A stretch of 64,000 nucleotides of DNA, from positions 310,001-374,000 of the forward strand of contig NZ_JBPJSQ010000003.1 of the NCBI RefSeq assembly GCF_051192575.1, given 5' to 3'. This document shows, piece after piece, positions 33,052 through 41,981 of the stretch. The position numbers were made by a program, and so were the translations under genes. This stretch comes from Aestuariimicrobium soli. GTDB taxonomy: Bacteria; Actinomycetota; Actinomycetes; Propionibacteriales; Propionibacteriaceae. Each line of letters opens with the position of its first letter. The stretch's first letter is position 1. The notes under the pieces are model-generated. The model made no database searches. It was given only the letters and a program-made list of their open reading frames with translations, and had not been told where the DNA came from.

Positions 33052-36000
33052 GTGCCCGCATCAGATCCCCGTCCCACGTCAACCAGGCTGCCCCGCCAGC
33101 GCTGGACCCGTCACCGCTGGAGCCGGGCGCTGATCACCCTGCTCGGCATGGTGACGGCCATGGCGGGCGTCATCGCCCCGGCCCCGGCCGCCGCCGAACC
33201 GGACGACTCGTCCACCAGTCTGGTCGCCCAGGTGCTGGCCGTCAGCCCGCAGCACCCTCGCCTGCTGGTCACGCCGTCGTCCGTCGATGACCTGCGCACC
33301 CGGGTCGAGGGAGACGCCAGGCTGCAGCGCTGGCAGCAGGCCCTGGTCGTCACGGCCGAGGGCATGCTCACCGAGCCGGTACCGATCCAGGGCGGCGGGA
33401 ACGTCTCGGGCGATCTCGAGGACGTCGTCAAGAAGCGGGTGTACACCCTCGGCCTGCTCTACCTGCTGACCGACGATCGCCGCTACGCCGACCGGGCGGT
33501 CGCCGAGGTGATGGCCGTGTCGTCGTTCACCACCTGGAACCCCAGTCATTTCCTCGACGTGGCCGAGATGACCCAGGCGGTGGCCATCGGTTACGACTGG
33601 CTGTACCCGGTGCTGACCGATCAGCAACGGGCCACGATCCGGCAGGCGCTGCTCGAGAAGTCCCTGCGACCCGCGTGGGCCTACTACGGGCAGACCACCA
33701 GCTTCTTCACGCAGACCCACAACTGGAATCTCGTGTGCAACACCGTCGCGTTGGGGGCGTTGGCGATCGCCGAGGACGAGCCGGAGGTGGCCGAGCAGGT
33801 GCTGGCGGCCAGCGTGGCCTCGATTCGCCACGGCATCACCGAGTACGCACCCGACGGTGGCTACGCCGAGAGCCCCGTCTACTGGGCCTACGGCACCGAT
33901 GCCCTGGTCAGCTACCTCGCGGCCCTGACGACGGCCACCGGATCCGATCAGGGTCTGGGCGACCTGCCGGGGCTGGCCGAGACGGGCTGGTTCGGTCTGC
34001 ACGTCACCGGCCCGACCGGGCTGGCCGCCAACTTCGGTGACGGTGGCACGGACTTCCTCGGGTCGGTGACCCCCGGATGGCAACTGCCCCACCAGCTGTG
34101 GTTGGCGCAGCGCTACGACCTGCCCACGGTGGCTGCCTGGGAGGCCGAGCGGGCCGACCTGTCACCGAGCCCCCTCGATCTGATCTGGTACGACCCGGGG
34201 AGCGGCACCGGCCAGACGCACCCCGCCTCGACCGATGCGACCTTCGCCGGCGTCGAGTTGGCGACCGCGCGCAGCGGCTGGTCGCCCCAGTCGGTGGGGG
34301 TGGCCTTCAAGGGGCTGCGGGCCGGCTACGACCAGGTCGTCGCCCACGAGAACCTCGACGCCGGCAACCTGACCCTCGACGCGCTGGGCGTGCGGTGGTT
34401 CGAGGAACTGGGCGGCGATGGCTACGGCCTGCCCGGTTACTTCGACTGGAAACTCGACCACGGCGGACGATGGGACCATCTCGTGGCCCGCACCGAGGGA
34501 CAGAACACGGTGGTGATCGGTGGCGGACCCGTGCCCTCGACCGCACTCACGGCCGGGGCCACGGTCGAGACCCGGATCGCGACCCCACGCCGATGGGCGG
34601 CGGTGACCGACCTGACGGCGATGTATGCGGGAACGGCGGTGACCGGCGCCCAGCGCGGCGTGCAACTGTTCGACGACCGTCGCCAGGTGCTGGTGCAGGA
34701 CGAGATCGTCGCCGCCAACCCCGTCGACGTCGTGTCGGTGTTCCACACGCGCGCCGACGTGACCATCGCCAGCGACGGCCGCTCCGCCGTGCTGACCCGC
34801 GGTGGTCAGCGGGTGTGGCTGCAACTGCTCGGTGACGCCGGGCTGGGCGGGCAGTTCACCGTCGGGCGGACGGCGCCCCTGCCGTCGAGCCCGGCTCCGG
34901 CCGGGCAGAGTGCCCAACCGGGCCTGTCGGCGGTGACGATCCGCCTCTCGGGGGTCACGCAGGCCAGGTTCGCGGTGCGGGTGATGCCGCTCGACGCCGG
35001 GCAGCAGCCGCCCACCGACCGGCCGGCGCTCGTCCCTCTCGATGCCTGGGCGCCCACGGCGGACGACGCCACCACCACACTGTCGGGCATCTCGGTCGAC
35101 GGCGTGCCGCTGCCGGGCTTCGCTCCCGACCGGTTCCGCCACGACGTGGTGCTGCCGGGCGACGCCGAGACCGCCCCCAGGGTGTCGGTCACGGCGACCC
35201 GCACGTCGCGGGTGAGCAAGATCACCCAGGCCGACGATCCCTCGTCCGAGCTGGGGATGGGCGTGGCCACCATCACCACCGAGGTGCGCGAGGGCCGCTC
35301 GTGGCGACCCGGGCCCACCTACCGGGTTCACTTCCGGCAGCCCGGCCGGCTGGGGACGAGTCTGCCGGTGGTCGCGGCTCGGGCCTCGTCCGACGACGGC
35401 AATCCCGCGGGTGGAGCCGTCGACGGCAATCTGGGCACCCGCTGGACCGCCCTGGGCGACGGCGTCACCCTCACCCTCGATCTCGGGCGGCCCAGCACGG
35501 TGGCGGCGATCACCGGTCAGTGGGCCAACGGATTCGCCCGCACCTCCCGCTTCGACGTGGTCACCTCGACCGACGGGGTGGCGTGGTCGCCAGCCCTGCT
35601 GGGAGCCAGCACCCGCGGCGGCAGTGACAACGTCGAGGCCTTCACGTTCGACCCGAGGGCTGCCCGGTACGTGCGGCTCGTCGGCCACGGGAACTCGGTG
35701 AGCGGCTACACCTCGATTCTCGAGCTGCGGGTGCACGCCACCGCCGCCAGCGCCTTGGCCGAGGTGCCCAATCTGCCACCCCGGTTGACGGCGCTGAGCG
35801 CCACGCCCGCCGCGGTCACCACCCAGGTCGGGGCCAGCACGCCGGTGTCGCTGGCCGGACTGATGACCGATGGTGCGGCGGCCGACCTGTCCCACGGTGC
35901 GGTGGTCTGGCAGAGCCTCGACCCGACCGTGGCGACGGTCTCGTCCGAGGGGTTGGTCACGGCGGTGGCCGGCGGCAGCACCACGGTGACCGCCCTGGTC

Positions 36001-36552
36001 ACGCTGGGTTCGGGGTTCGCGGTGGCGCGCGTGCCGGTCACCGTGGACGACCCGGGCCACGTGGCGGCGGTGGCCGACGGGTTCGTGTTCGCGGGCACCC
36101 CGACGACCGGGAACTCGAAGGGCACCACCCTCGAGGTGCGCAACAATCCGACGTTGGGCAGCGGCTACGAGCGGATCGCTTACCTGACCTTCGCGGCGCC
36201 GCAGTACGGGTGTCGGGTGACCCGCGCGGTGCTGCACCTGAGCGGCCAGATCGCGACGACGGAGTCGAGCGCCACCGACGCCATTCGGGTGGCCGAGTCG
36301 GGCTGGGTCGAGGGCGGCTTGACGTGGGCGAACCGCCCCGACTTGGGCGCCACGCTCGGCACGGTCACGCTGACGCGCACGGCCGGCTGGGTCGAGGTCG
36401 ACCTCACCGACCACGTGCGCGCGCAGTTGTGCGCCGGGCAGGAGGTGCGCCTGGCGATCGCGTCGACGGTGTCGTCCTACGGGCCGCTGACGCGCTACGC
36501 GAGCCGGGAGGCCAGCACCGGCTCGCCCTACCTGGAGCTCACCTTGGCCTGA
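33052..36552 (+). CDS. Secreted multidomain heparinase II/III-like polysaccharide lyase
   Basis: Product of 1166 residues with a Sec signal peptide (about 1-48, ending APAPAAAE). An alpha/alpha-toroid (about 65-390) contains QTHNWNLVCNTVALGALAIA. A heparinase-II/III C-terminal beta-domain (about 395-620) has HENLDAGNLTLDALGVRWFE, matching the conserved His/Asp/Gly strand pattern. Further domains are an F5/8C (discoidin) domain (about 770-895, GAVDGNLGTRWTALGDG), a BIG2 Ig-like domain (about 915-1000, WQSLDPTVATVSSEGLVTAV) and a C-terminal DNRLRE/CBM96-type domain (about 1003-1166, ESGWVEGGLTWANRPDLG). It probably cleaves an acidic polysaccharide outside the cell; the substrate is not identified. 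The start is taken as GTG 33052. Confidence 0.85.
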   Translation: MPASDPRPTSTRLPRQRWTRHRWSRALITLLGMVTAMAGVIAPAPAAAEPDDSSTSLVAQVLAVSPQHPRLLVTPSSVDDLRTRVEGDARLQRWQQALVVTAEGMLTEPVPIQGGGNVSGDLEDVVKKRVYTLGLLYLLTDDRRYADRAVAEVMAVSSFTTWNPSHFLDVAEMTQAVAIGYDWLYPVLTDQQRATIRQALLEKSLRPAWAYYGQTTSFFTQTHNWNLVCNTVALGALAIAEDEPEVAEQVLAASVASIRHGITEYAPDGGYAESPVYWAYGTDALVSYLAALTTATGSDQGLGDLPGLAETGWFGLHVTGPTGLAANFGDGGTDFLGSVTPGWQLPHQLWLAQRYDLPTVAAWEAERADLSPSPLDLIWYDPGSGTGQTHPASTDATFAGVELATARSGWSPQSVGVAFKGLRAGYDQVVAHENLDAGNLTLDALGVRWFEELGGDGYGLPGYFDWKLDHGGRWDHLVARTEGQNTVVIGGGPVPSTALTAGATVETRIATPRRWAAVTDLTAMYAGTAVTGAQRGVQLFDDRRQVLVQDEIVAANPVDVVSVFHTRADVTIASDGRSAVLTRGGQRVWLQLLGDAGLGGQFTVGRTAPLPSSPAPAGQSAQPGLSAVTIRLSGVTQARFAVRVMPLDAGQQPPTDRPALVPLDAWAPTADDATTTLSGISVDGVPLPGFAPDRFRHDVVLPGDAETAPRVSVTATRTSRVSKITQADDPSSELGMGVATITTEVREGRSWRPGPTYRVHFRQPGRLGTSLPVVAARASSDDGNPAGGAVDGNLGTRWTALGDGVTLTLDLGRPSTVAAITGQWANGFARTSRFDVVTSTDGVAWSPALLGASTRGGSDNVEAFTFDPRAARYVRLVGHGNSVSGYTSILELRVHATAASALAEVPNLPPRLTALSATPAAVTTQVGASTPVSLAGLMTDGAAADLSHGAVVWQSLDPTVATVSSEGLVTAVAGGSTTVTALVTLGSGFAVARVPVTVDDPGHVAAVADGFVFAGTPTTGNSKGTTLEVRNNPTLGSGYERIAYLTFAAPQYGCRVTRAVLHLSGQIATTESSATDAIRVAESGWVEGGLTWANRPDLGATLGTVTLTRTAGWVEVDLTDHVRAQLCAGQEVRLAIASTVSSYGPLTRYASREASTGSPYLELTLA

Positions 36553-36557
36553 CCTTC

Positions 36558-36634
36558 CTACAAACGTCTACACGCCTGCTCGGATGACCCCCAGTTTTCG
36601 GGGGTCATCCGAGCAGGCGTGTAGAAGTTAGTAG
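36558..36634. terminator. Long bidirectional palindrome between convergent genes
   Basis: Arms 36567-36592 and 36600-36625 pair perfectly over 26 bp around a 7-nt loop containing TTTT. Outside this, CTACAAAC (36558-36565) pairs with GTTAGTAG (36627-36634) with one mismatch. It lies between the lyase and DUF389 genes, which converge, and would terminate both. Confidence 0.75.
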
Positions 36635-36644
36635 CCGACCGTCC

Positions 36645-37595
36645 TCAGCCGGCGCGGCGGCGCACGTGCCAGCGCGTGCGCACCCGCCCCCACAGCGTGC
36701 GCTGCACCACCAACGTCAGCCACCCGGCGGCGGCCATGGCGGTGAGGTTGAGCGCCAACTGCAGCAGACTGCCGCGCACCTCGTGCCACGCCCCGAAGAC
36801 CAACCCCAGGGCGACGTTGGCGGCCGCGGGAATCGTGGTCACCGACACGAACGCCCCCGAGAGTCCGTCGCGCTTGTCCGAGGTGATCGCCAGCACGCCC
36901 GCCGAGGCGGCGATCATGCCCACGATGAACGACCAGCGGTCGGGTGTGTAGATGAAGGCCGTCGCCGGACGAGGGCCGGTCACGTGCTCGGCGCTGATCC
37001 AGCCCAGCCATCGTCCGGCCAACCCGAACAGGGCGGTCACCGCCATCGCCAGGGCGAAGCCGACCCCCAGCGTCCGCAGCGCCTGGCCGAGCAGCGCCCA
37101 GCGGCGACGCAGCACGCCCACCGAGGCGGCGGCGATCGCCCCGAACTCGGGGCCGAGAATCATCGCCCCGACCACCAGGATCGGCGAGTCGAGCACGATG
37201 GCGATGGCCGCCAGCAGGGTGGCCAGGCAGATGGTGGTGGCGAACACCCACGTGAAGGTCGAGTCACCGCGCAGGGTCTGCACGACGTCGGCCCACAGCA
37301 CGGCATCGGTGCCCTCACCGGGAGCGCGACGTTCGGCCTCCAGCTGGCGCCGTGACAACCAAGTGTCGACGGGTTGCACCAGCACGGTGCCGTGCTCGGG
37401 CACGTCGGCGTCCCGCAACCTCGTCAGCAGGGCGTCGCCCGACTCGCGGGCCACGTCGATGGTGATCACGTCACCGGGTGGCCGCACCGAGGCCCCCGGG
37501 AGCACCGCCACCGACGAGATCCCGGGGTCGTCCTCGCAGAGCGCCAGCACGCGGGGCGTCAGTTCGGCGGGCACCCTGACGGTCACGGTCAACAC
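36645..37595 (-). CDS. DUF389 family membrane protein
   Basis: Product of 316 residues. An N-terminal soluble domain (about 1-115) resembles the ferredoxin-like fold of this family. Six or so hydrophobic helices follow. The signature TICLATLLAAIAIVLDSPIL followed by VVGAMILGPEFGAIAAASVG (the P-x-M-GPEFG loop) and DGLSGAFVSVTTIPAAANVA identify DUF389. The function is unknown; some members are suggested to be transporters. I took GTG 37595 (VLTVTVRVP). It ends 20 bp from the long palindrome. Confidence 0.88.
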   Translation of the reverse strand: MLTVTVRVPAELTPRVLALCEDDPGISSVAVLPGASVRPPGDVITIDVARESGDALLTRLRDADVPEHGTVLVQPVDTWLSRRQLEAERRAPGEGTDAVLWADVVQTLRGDSTFTWVFATTICLATLLAAIAIVLDSPILVVGAMILGPEFGAIAAASVGVLRRRWALLGQALRTLGVGFALAMAVTALFGLAGRWLGWISAEHVTGPRPATAFIYTPDRWSFIVGMIAASAGVLAITSDKRDGLSGAFVSVTTIPAAANVALGLVFGAWHEVRGSLLQLALNLTAMAAAGWLTLVVQRTLWGRVRTRWHVRRRAG

Positions 37596-37702
37596 GGCTT
37601 CAGTGTGACAGCGCGCCCTGCCCATGGCTGGGGAACTGTCCGGAGCAACGGTCGGATGATGACTGTCTGGGAAATGTCGGAGGGTGGGCGCATGCTTGGC
37701 CC

Positions 37703-38059
37703 ATGGCCAGCAAGACCGAACGCGCCCCGATCCCGCTCGAGTTCGTCGAGCGGGTGCGTGCGGTCATGGATGCCCTGCCCCGCACGCACGAGGAGGACGC
37801 ATGGACGGGGGTGCGGTGGCGCGTGCGCCAGGTGACCATCGCCCACCTGTTCGGCGGTGAGGACCAGCAGGTCAGGATCACGTTCAAGGGCTCGTCCGAC
37901 GAGGTGCATGCGTTCGGCGAGATGGGTCACCCGTACTTTCGCACCGAGTGGAGCGAGGACACCATCGGCATGGTGCTCGACGCGTCCACCGACTGGCAGG
38001 AGGTGGCCGAGATGCTGCAGGACTCCTACCGGCTGCAGACCGGACGACCCGCCCCCTGA
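37703..38059 (+). CDS. MmcQ/YjbR family protein
   Basis: Small protein of 118 residues of the MmcQ/YjbR (DUF419) family, described as a DNA-binding CyaY-like fold. Features are THEEDAWTGVRWRVRQVTIAHLF, VRITFKGSSDEVHAF and the C-terminal DWQEVAEMLQDSYRLQ. The function is uncertain. A weak -10 (CATGCT) 6 nt before ATG 37703 suggests another leaderless gene. It converges with the LacI gene, 18 bp apart. Confidence 0.8.
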   Translation: MASKTERAPIPLEFVERVRAVMDALPRTHEEDAWTGVRWRVRQVTIAHLFGGEDQQVRITFKGSSDEVHAFGEMGHPYFRTEWSEDTIGMVLDASTDWQEVAEMLQDSYRLQTGRPAP

Positions 38060-38077
38060 ACTCGCGACCGGTCGCGG

Positions 38078-39049
38078 TCAGTGCACGGGTGCGGGGCCGG
38101 ACGAGTCGCGGAACGAGGCGCCCGCGGTCAGGGTCTGCGTGGTCGGGGAGAGGTCTCCCTCGGCCAGCAGCCGGCGCACGGCGGCACGACCGAGGTCGGC
38201 CGCCAGATCGGTGGTGGTGGTCAGCGAGGGCACCGCGATGTCGCGGAGCGAGTCGTCATGACCCACCACGGAGAGGTTGTCGGGCGGGCGAAAGTTGCGC
38301 CGGAACAGGGCCGCCACCACGCCCTGGGCCATCCGGTCGTTGGCGCAGACGGCGGCGGTCGCGCCGGAGGCGAGCACCGCGTCAGTGAGCGACTCGCCGG
38401 CCTTGATGGTGCTCTCGGTGTGGGGGAGCACCGTGAGCGTCACGTCGCGCTCGGAGCACAGTTCGGTGAACACGGCCAGCTTGTGCCGGGGCATCCAGCG
38501 CTCCGACGGTCCGGGAAGGTAGGCCAGGTGCCGGTGTCCGTGGCCCATCAGGTGGTCGAGGATGGCCACCATGGCGGGCCGCGACTCGATCAGCTCGCAG
38601 GCGACGCCGGGAATGCTGCGCTGCAGCAGCACCAGCCGCTTGCGTTCGGCGATGGAGCGCAGGGCCTCGTCCGACGCCCGGGCGCCCAGCAGGATCAGCC
38701 CGCGCGCCATGTCAGACATGGTGTCGGCCCACTCGGACTCGCGTTGGTCGATGGCATTGGTGTCGCCGACGGCGAGCCAGAGCCCGTGCTCGTAGGCCTC
38801 GGCCTGCGCACCCTTGATCGCCGAGGTCATGAAGGGGTCGGCGATGTCGGTGACCAGCATGCCGATGATCGGTGAACTGCCGGTGATGAGCGCCTTCGCG
38901 AGTGGGTTCACCCGATAGTTCATCTGCTCGGCGACTTCCCTGATGCGCGCCACGGTGTCGGCGTTGAGTCGTTCCGGGTGGGTGAAGGCGCGCGACACCG
39001 TCGACACCGCCACCCCCGCCTCGCGTGCGACGTCCTTGAGCGTGGCCAA
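38078..39049 (-). CDS. LacI family regulator (downstream of xylAB)
   Basis: Product of about 323 residues. The HTH is LKDVAREAGVAVSTVSRAF with the hinge segment NPLAKALITG; the effector domain ends NLSVVGHDDSLRDIAVPSL. I chose TTG 39049, which gives the classical start ATLKDVAREAG and has AAGGAG 6 nt upstream. A longer frame from TTG 39076 has no such site. A GTTTGC-N5-GCAAAC palindrome lies just upstream, so autoregulation is likely. It follows xylB on the same strand by 113 bp. Confidence 0.9.
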   Translation of the reverse strand: MATLKDVAREAGVAVSTVSRAFTHPERLNADTVARIREVAEQMNYRVNPLAKALITGSSPIIGMLVTDIADPFMTSAIKGAQAEAYEHGLWLAVGDTNAIDQRESEWADTMSDMARGLILLGARASDEALRSIAERKRLVLLQRSIPGVACELIESRPAMVAILDHLMGHGHRHLAYLPGPSERWMPRHKLAVFTELCSERDVTLTVLPHTESTIKAGESLTDAVLASGATAAVCANDRMAQGVVAALFRRNFRPPDNLSVVGHDDSLRDIAVPSLTTTTDLAADLGRAAVRRLLAEGDLSPTTQTLTAGASFRDSSGPAPVH

Positions 39050-39061
39050 CCGAACTCCTTG

Positions 39062-39078
39062 GTTTGCCCCCAGCAAAC
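39062..39078 (-). promoter_or_regulatory. LacI-type operator palindrome
   Basis: GTTTGC (39062-39067) and GCAAAC (39073-39078) are an inverted repeat with a 5-nt spacer, 13 bp upstream of the chosen lacI start. Confidence 0.55.
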
Positions 39079-39162
39079 AGAGGGAAGAAGCACACCATAC
39101 CGCCTGTCACCCCCTACGGGTGGGGCGTGGCGCGACGGTCCGGCGCCGCTGGTCGGGGGTGC

Positions 39163-40662
39163 TCAGTGGCCGCCGGCGGTGAAGGTCGCGGCCTGCCTGT
39201 CGGCCACCTCGCGGTAGCGCGCTCGCAGGGTCGCGCCCCTTGTCAGGGCGCGGTCGTCCGGCGTGGACGAGCCGCTGCCCGTCACCCGCCAGGGGGGTGG
39301 GGTGGGGGTCTGGCCCAGCATCCACGCGGCCTGCCGGGCGGCCCCCCGGGCGACGTGTTCGGCCGGGTCGGGCAGGTCGACGGGCAACCCCCACACTTCC
39401 GCGGCCAGTTCCCGCACGGCCGGGGAGGCAGCCGCCCCGCCGATCAGGCTCACCCGCTCGATCGTCACCCCCTGGTCGCGCAGGGCTTCCAAGCCGGTGG
39501 CGACCGAGCACAGCAGGCCCTCGACGCTCGCGCGGGCGTAGTTCTCGCGGGTCATCGAGGCGGCCGTCATGCCGTGCAGCGAGGCCGTGGCCGTGGGCAG
39601 GTTGGGGGTGCGTTCGCCCTCGAACCAGGGCACCAGCACCAGGCCCCCCGCTCCCGGTTCCGCGCTCAGCGCCAGTCGGGAGAGCTCGTCGTGGTCGACC
39701 CCCAGCAGGGAGCAGGCGCCATCGAGCACCCGCGACCCGTTGAGCGTGCACGCCAGCGGCAGGAAGGCGCCGGTCGCATCGGCGAACCCGGTCACCAACC
39801 CGCTGGCATCGTGCGCCGGCGTCGACGAGACCGCCGCCACCACTGCCGACGTGCCCAGCGACACGCTGGTGTGCCCCGGTTGCAGGCCCAGCCCGAGGGC
39901 AGCCGCGGCGTTGTCGCCCGCTCCCGCCGCGAGCAGCGGACCCCCGTGGCCCGGGACTGGGCCGCGGGTCGACCCGGGCAGCGCGACGGCTGGTCCGGCC
40001 GACTCGCTCACCCCCAGCACCCGCGGCAGCACGATCCGCTCGCCGGCTCGGGGGTCGCGCAATGCCAGCCCGACCAGGTCGCGCCGGTAGCGGTCGCCCC
40101 TCGCCGAGGCCGCGTCGTACCAGCCGGTGCCGGAGGCGTCCGACCGGTCGGTGGTGAGATCGGTGAGCGCGGACGACCCCAGCAGCTTCCAGGTCAGCCA
40201 GTCGTGGGGCAGGCAGACCGCGGCGGCGCGGGCGGCGTGCTCGGGCTCGTGGTCGGCCAGCCAGCGCAGTTTGGCGACGGTCAGGCTGGCCACCGGCACC
40301 GATCCGACGGCCCGCGCCCAGGCCTGCGGCCCACCGAGGTCGTCGATCAGGTCGTCGGCCGCACCGGCCGAGCGGGTGTCGTTCCACAACAGCGCGGGGC
40401 GCAGGACGGCGCCGGTGTCGTCGAGCACCACCAGGCCGTGCTGCTGACCGGCCACCGACAGTGCCTCGACGTCATCGAGACCGCCGGCCTGCGCGATGGC
40501 GTCGACGAGCGCGGCCCACCAGTCGTCCGGGTGCACCTCGGTGCCCTCGGGGTGGGTGGCCCGGCCCTCGCGGACGACCTCGCCGGTGGCGGCGTCGCAG
40601 ACGAGCACCTTGCACGCCTGGGTGGACGAATCGACCCCGGCGACCAGTCGGCGCGGGACCAC
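39163..40662 (-). CDS. xylB: Xylulokinase
   Basis: FGGY-family kinase of 499 residues phosphorylating D-xylulose to xylulose 5-phosphate. Motifs are the N-terminal phosphate loop GVDSSTQACKVLVCD, VAGQQHGLVVLD, the LLWNDTRS segment, catalytic Asp in PHDWLTWKLLG, and the ATP-binding HTSVSLGTSAVVAA and SLIGGAAASPAVRELAAEV. GTG 40662 lies 2 bp after the xylA stop, so the pair is translationally linked. Transcription runs from the xylA promoter. Confidence 0.95.
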   Translation of the reverse strand: MVPRRLVAGVDSSTQACKVLVCDAATGEVVREGRATHPEGTEVHPDDWWAALVDAIAQAGGLDDVEALSVAGQQHGLVVLDDTGAVLRPALLWNDTRSAGAADDLIDDLGGPQAWARAVGSVPVASLTVAKLRWLADHEPEHAARAAAVCLPHDWLTWKLLGSSALTDLTTDRSDASGTGWYDAASARGDRYRRDLVGLALRDPRAGERIVLPRVLGVSESAGPAVALPGSTRGPVPGHGGPLLAAGAGDNAAAALGLGLQPGHTSVSLGTSAVVAAVSSTPAHDASGLVTGFADATGAFLPLACTLNGSRVLDGACSLLGVDHDELSRLALSAEPGAGGLVLVPWFEGERTPNLPTATASLHGMTAASMTRENYARASVEGLLCSVATGLEALRDQGVTIERVSLIGGAAASPAVRELAAEVWGLPVDLPDPAEHVARGAARQAAWMLGQTPTPPPWRVTGSGSSTPDDRALTRGATLRARYREVADRQAATFTAGGH

Positions 40663-40664
40663 GG

Positions 40665-41837
40665 TCAGCCGATCAGGTGGGCGAGGGCCTGCTGGTGCAG
40701 CCGCACGAAGTGGGTCTCGCGCGCGCCGGCGGCCTCGGCGTCGAAGTCGTCGTCGGCGGACAGCAGGTCGGCCACGGTCTCACCCTCGGCCAGCGTCGGC
40801 TGCGCCAACTCGTCGATCTTGGCGGCCTTCATGGTGGCCTGCACCTCGGGGTCGGCGCGGAAGGCGCGGGCCTTGTCGGCGAGCAGCAGGTAGGTCTGCA
40901 TGTTGGCGCGGGCCGAATCCCAGACGCCCTCCATGCCCTCGGTGCGCGACGGCTTGTAGTCGAAGTGGATCGGGCCGTCGTAGCGCGGTCCGCCGCCGGG
41001 GAATCCGTTGACCAGCAGGTCGACGGTGAAGAAGGCGCTCAGCAGGTCGCCGTGGCCGAAGACCAGGTCCTGGTCGTACTTGAGACCCTTCTGGCCGTTC
41101 AGGTCGATGTGGAACAGCTTCTCGGAGTGCAGCGCCTGCGCCAGCCCGTGCGTGTAGTTGAGGTTGGCCATCTGCTCGTGACCGACCTCGGGGTTGAGGC
41201 CGACGATGTCGCCGTGCTCCAGGGTCGCGATCAGCGCCAACGCGTGCCCGATGGTCGGCAGCAGGATGTCGCCCCGGGGCTCGTTCGGCTTGGGCTCCAG
41301 CCCGATGCGCAGGTCGTAACCCTGCTCCTTGATGTGGGCGGCGACCGTGTCGAGCCCCTCGGCGTAGCGGGCGTGGGCGGCGTAGAGGTCCTTGGACGAG
41401 TCGTACTCCGCCCCCTCGCGGCCGCCCCACATCACGAAGGTGGTGGCACCGAGTTCGGCGGCGAGGTCGACGTTGCGCAGCACCTTGCGCAGCCCGAAGC
41501 GGCGCACGCTGCGGTCGTTGGCGGTGAGCCCGCCGTCCTTGAAGACCGGGTGGCTGAAGGTGTTGGTGGTGACCATCTCGATGACCAGGCCGGCGGCATC
41601 GGCGGCGGCCTTGAGTCGGCCCACGCGGTCGGCGCGCACCTCGTCGGTGGCGTCGAAGTCCCAGACGTCGTTGTCGTGGAAGGTGATGCCCCAGGCGCCG
41701 AGCGCGGCCAGCTTGTCCGCGTATTCCCACGGGTCGAGTGCCGTGCGGGTGTCGGGGCCGAAGGGGTCGGTGCCCGTCCATCCCACCGTCCACAGGCCGA
41801 AGCTGAACTTGTCGTCGCGGGTGGGCTTGCGCACCAT
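40665..41837 (-). CDS. xylA: Xylose isomerase
   Basis: Class I (actinobacterial-type) xylose isomerase of 390 residues, converting D-xylose to D-xylulose. Catalytic and metal residues are visible: ITFHDNDVWDFD (His and Asp near residue 54), VTTNTFSHPVFKDGGLT, GLEPKPNEPRGD (Glu and Lys), NPEVGHEQM (Glu/His) and the C-terminal HFDYKPSRTE (metal-ligand Asp). ATG 41837 has a GAGGAG ribosome site. It is the first gene of the xylAB operon, under a good promoter and divergent from the ROK regulator. Confidence 0.97.
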   Translation of the reverse strand: MVRKPTRDDKFSFGLWTVGWTGTDPFGPDTRTALDPWEYADKLAALGAWGITFHDNDVWDFDATDEVRADRVGRLKAAADAAGLVIEMVTTNTFSHPVFKDGGLTANDRSVRRFGLRKVLRNVDLAAELGATTFVMWGGREGAEYDSSKDLYAAHARYAEGLDTVAAHIKEQGYDLRIGLEPKPNEPRGDILLPTIGHALALIATLEHGDIVGLNPEVGHEQMANLNYTHGLAQALHSEKLFHIDLNGQKGLKYDQDLVFGHGDLLSAFFTVDLLVNGFPGGGPRYDGPIHFDYKPSRTEGMEGVWDSARANMQTYLLLADKARAFRADPEVQATMKAAKIDELAQPTLAEGETVADLLSADDDFDAEAAGARETHFVRLHQQALAHLIG

Positions 41838-41863
41838 GATGGGTCTCCTCGTCGAGAGTATTT

Positions 41864-41905
41864 TGTTCTATGGAGAAACTTAAGTGATTGTCGGGGCGCT
41901 GTCAA
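41864..41905 (-). promoter_or_regulatory. xylAB promoter with operator
   Basis: On the minus strand, TTGACA (41905-41900), 17-bp spacer, TAAGTT (41882-41877). An imperfect palindrome, GTTTCT-CCAT-AGAAC (41879-41865), begins within the -10 and extends over the start site, where a XylR-type ROK repressor would block transcription. Confidence 0.75.
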
Positions 41906-41981
41906 CCATGGGCACAGCGGGCCGGCGGCACTGCTCCGGTAGGGTCGCAGCGGGTGGCACGGTGCGTCGACGAGGAGGGCC

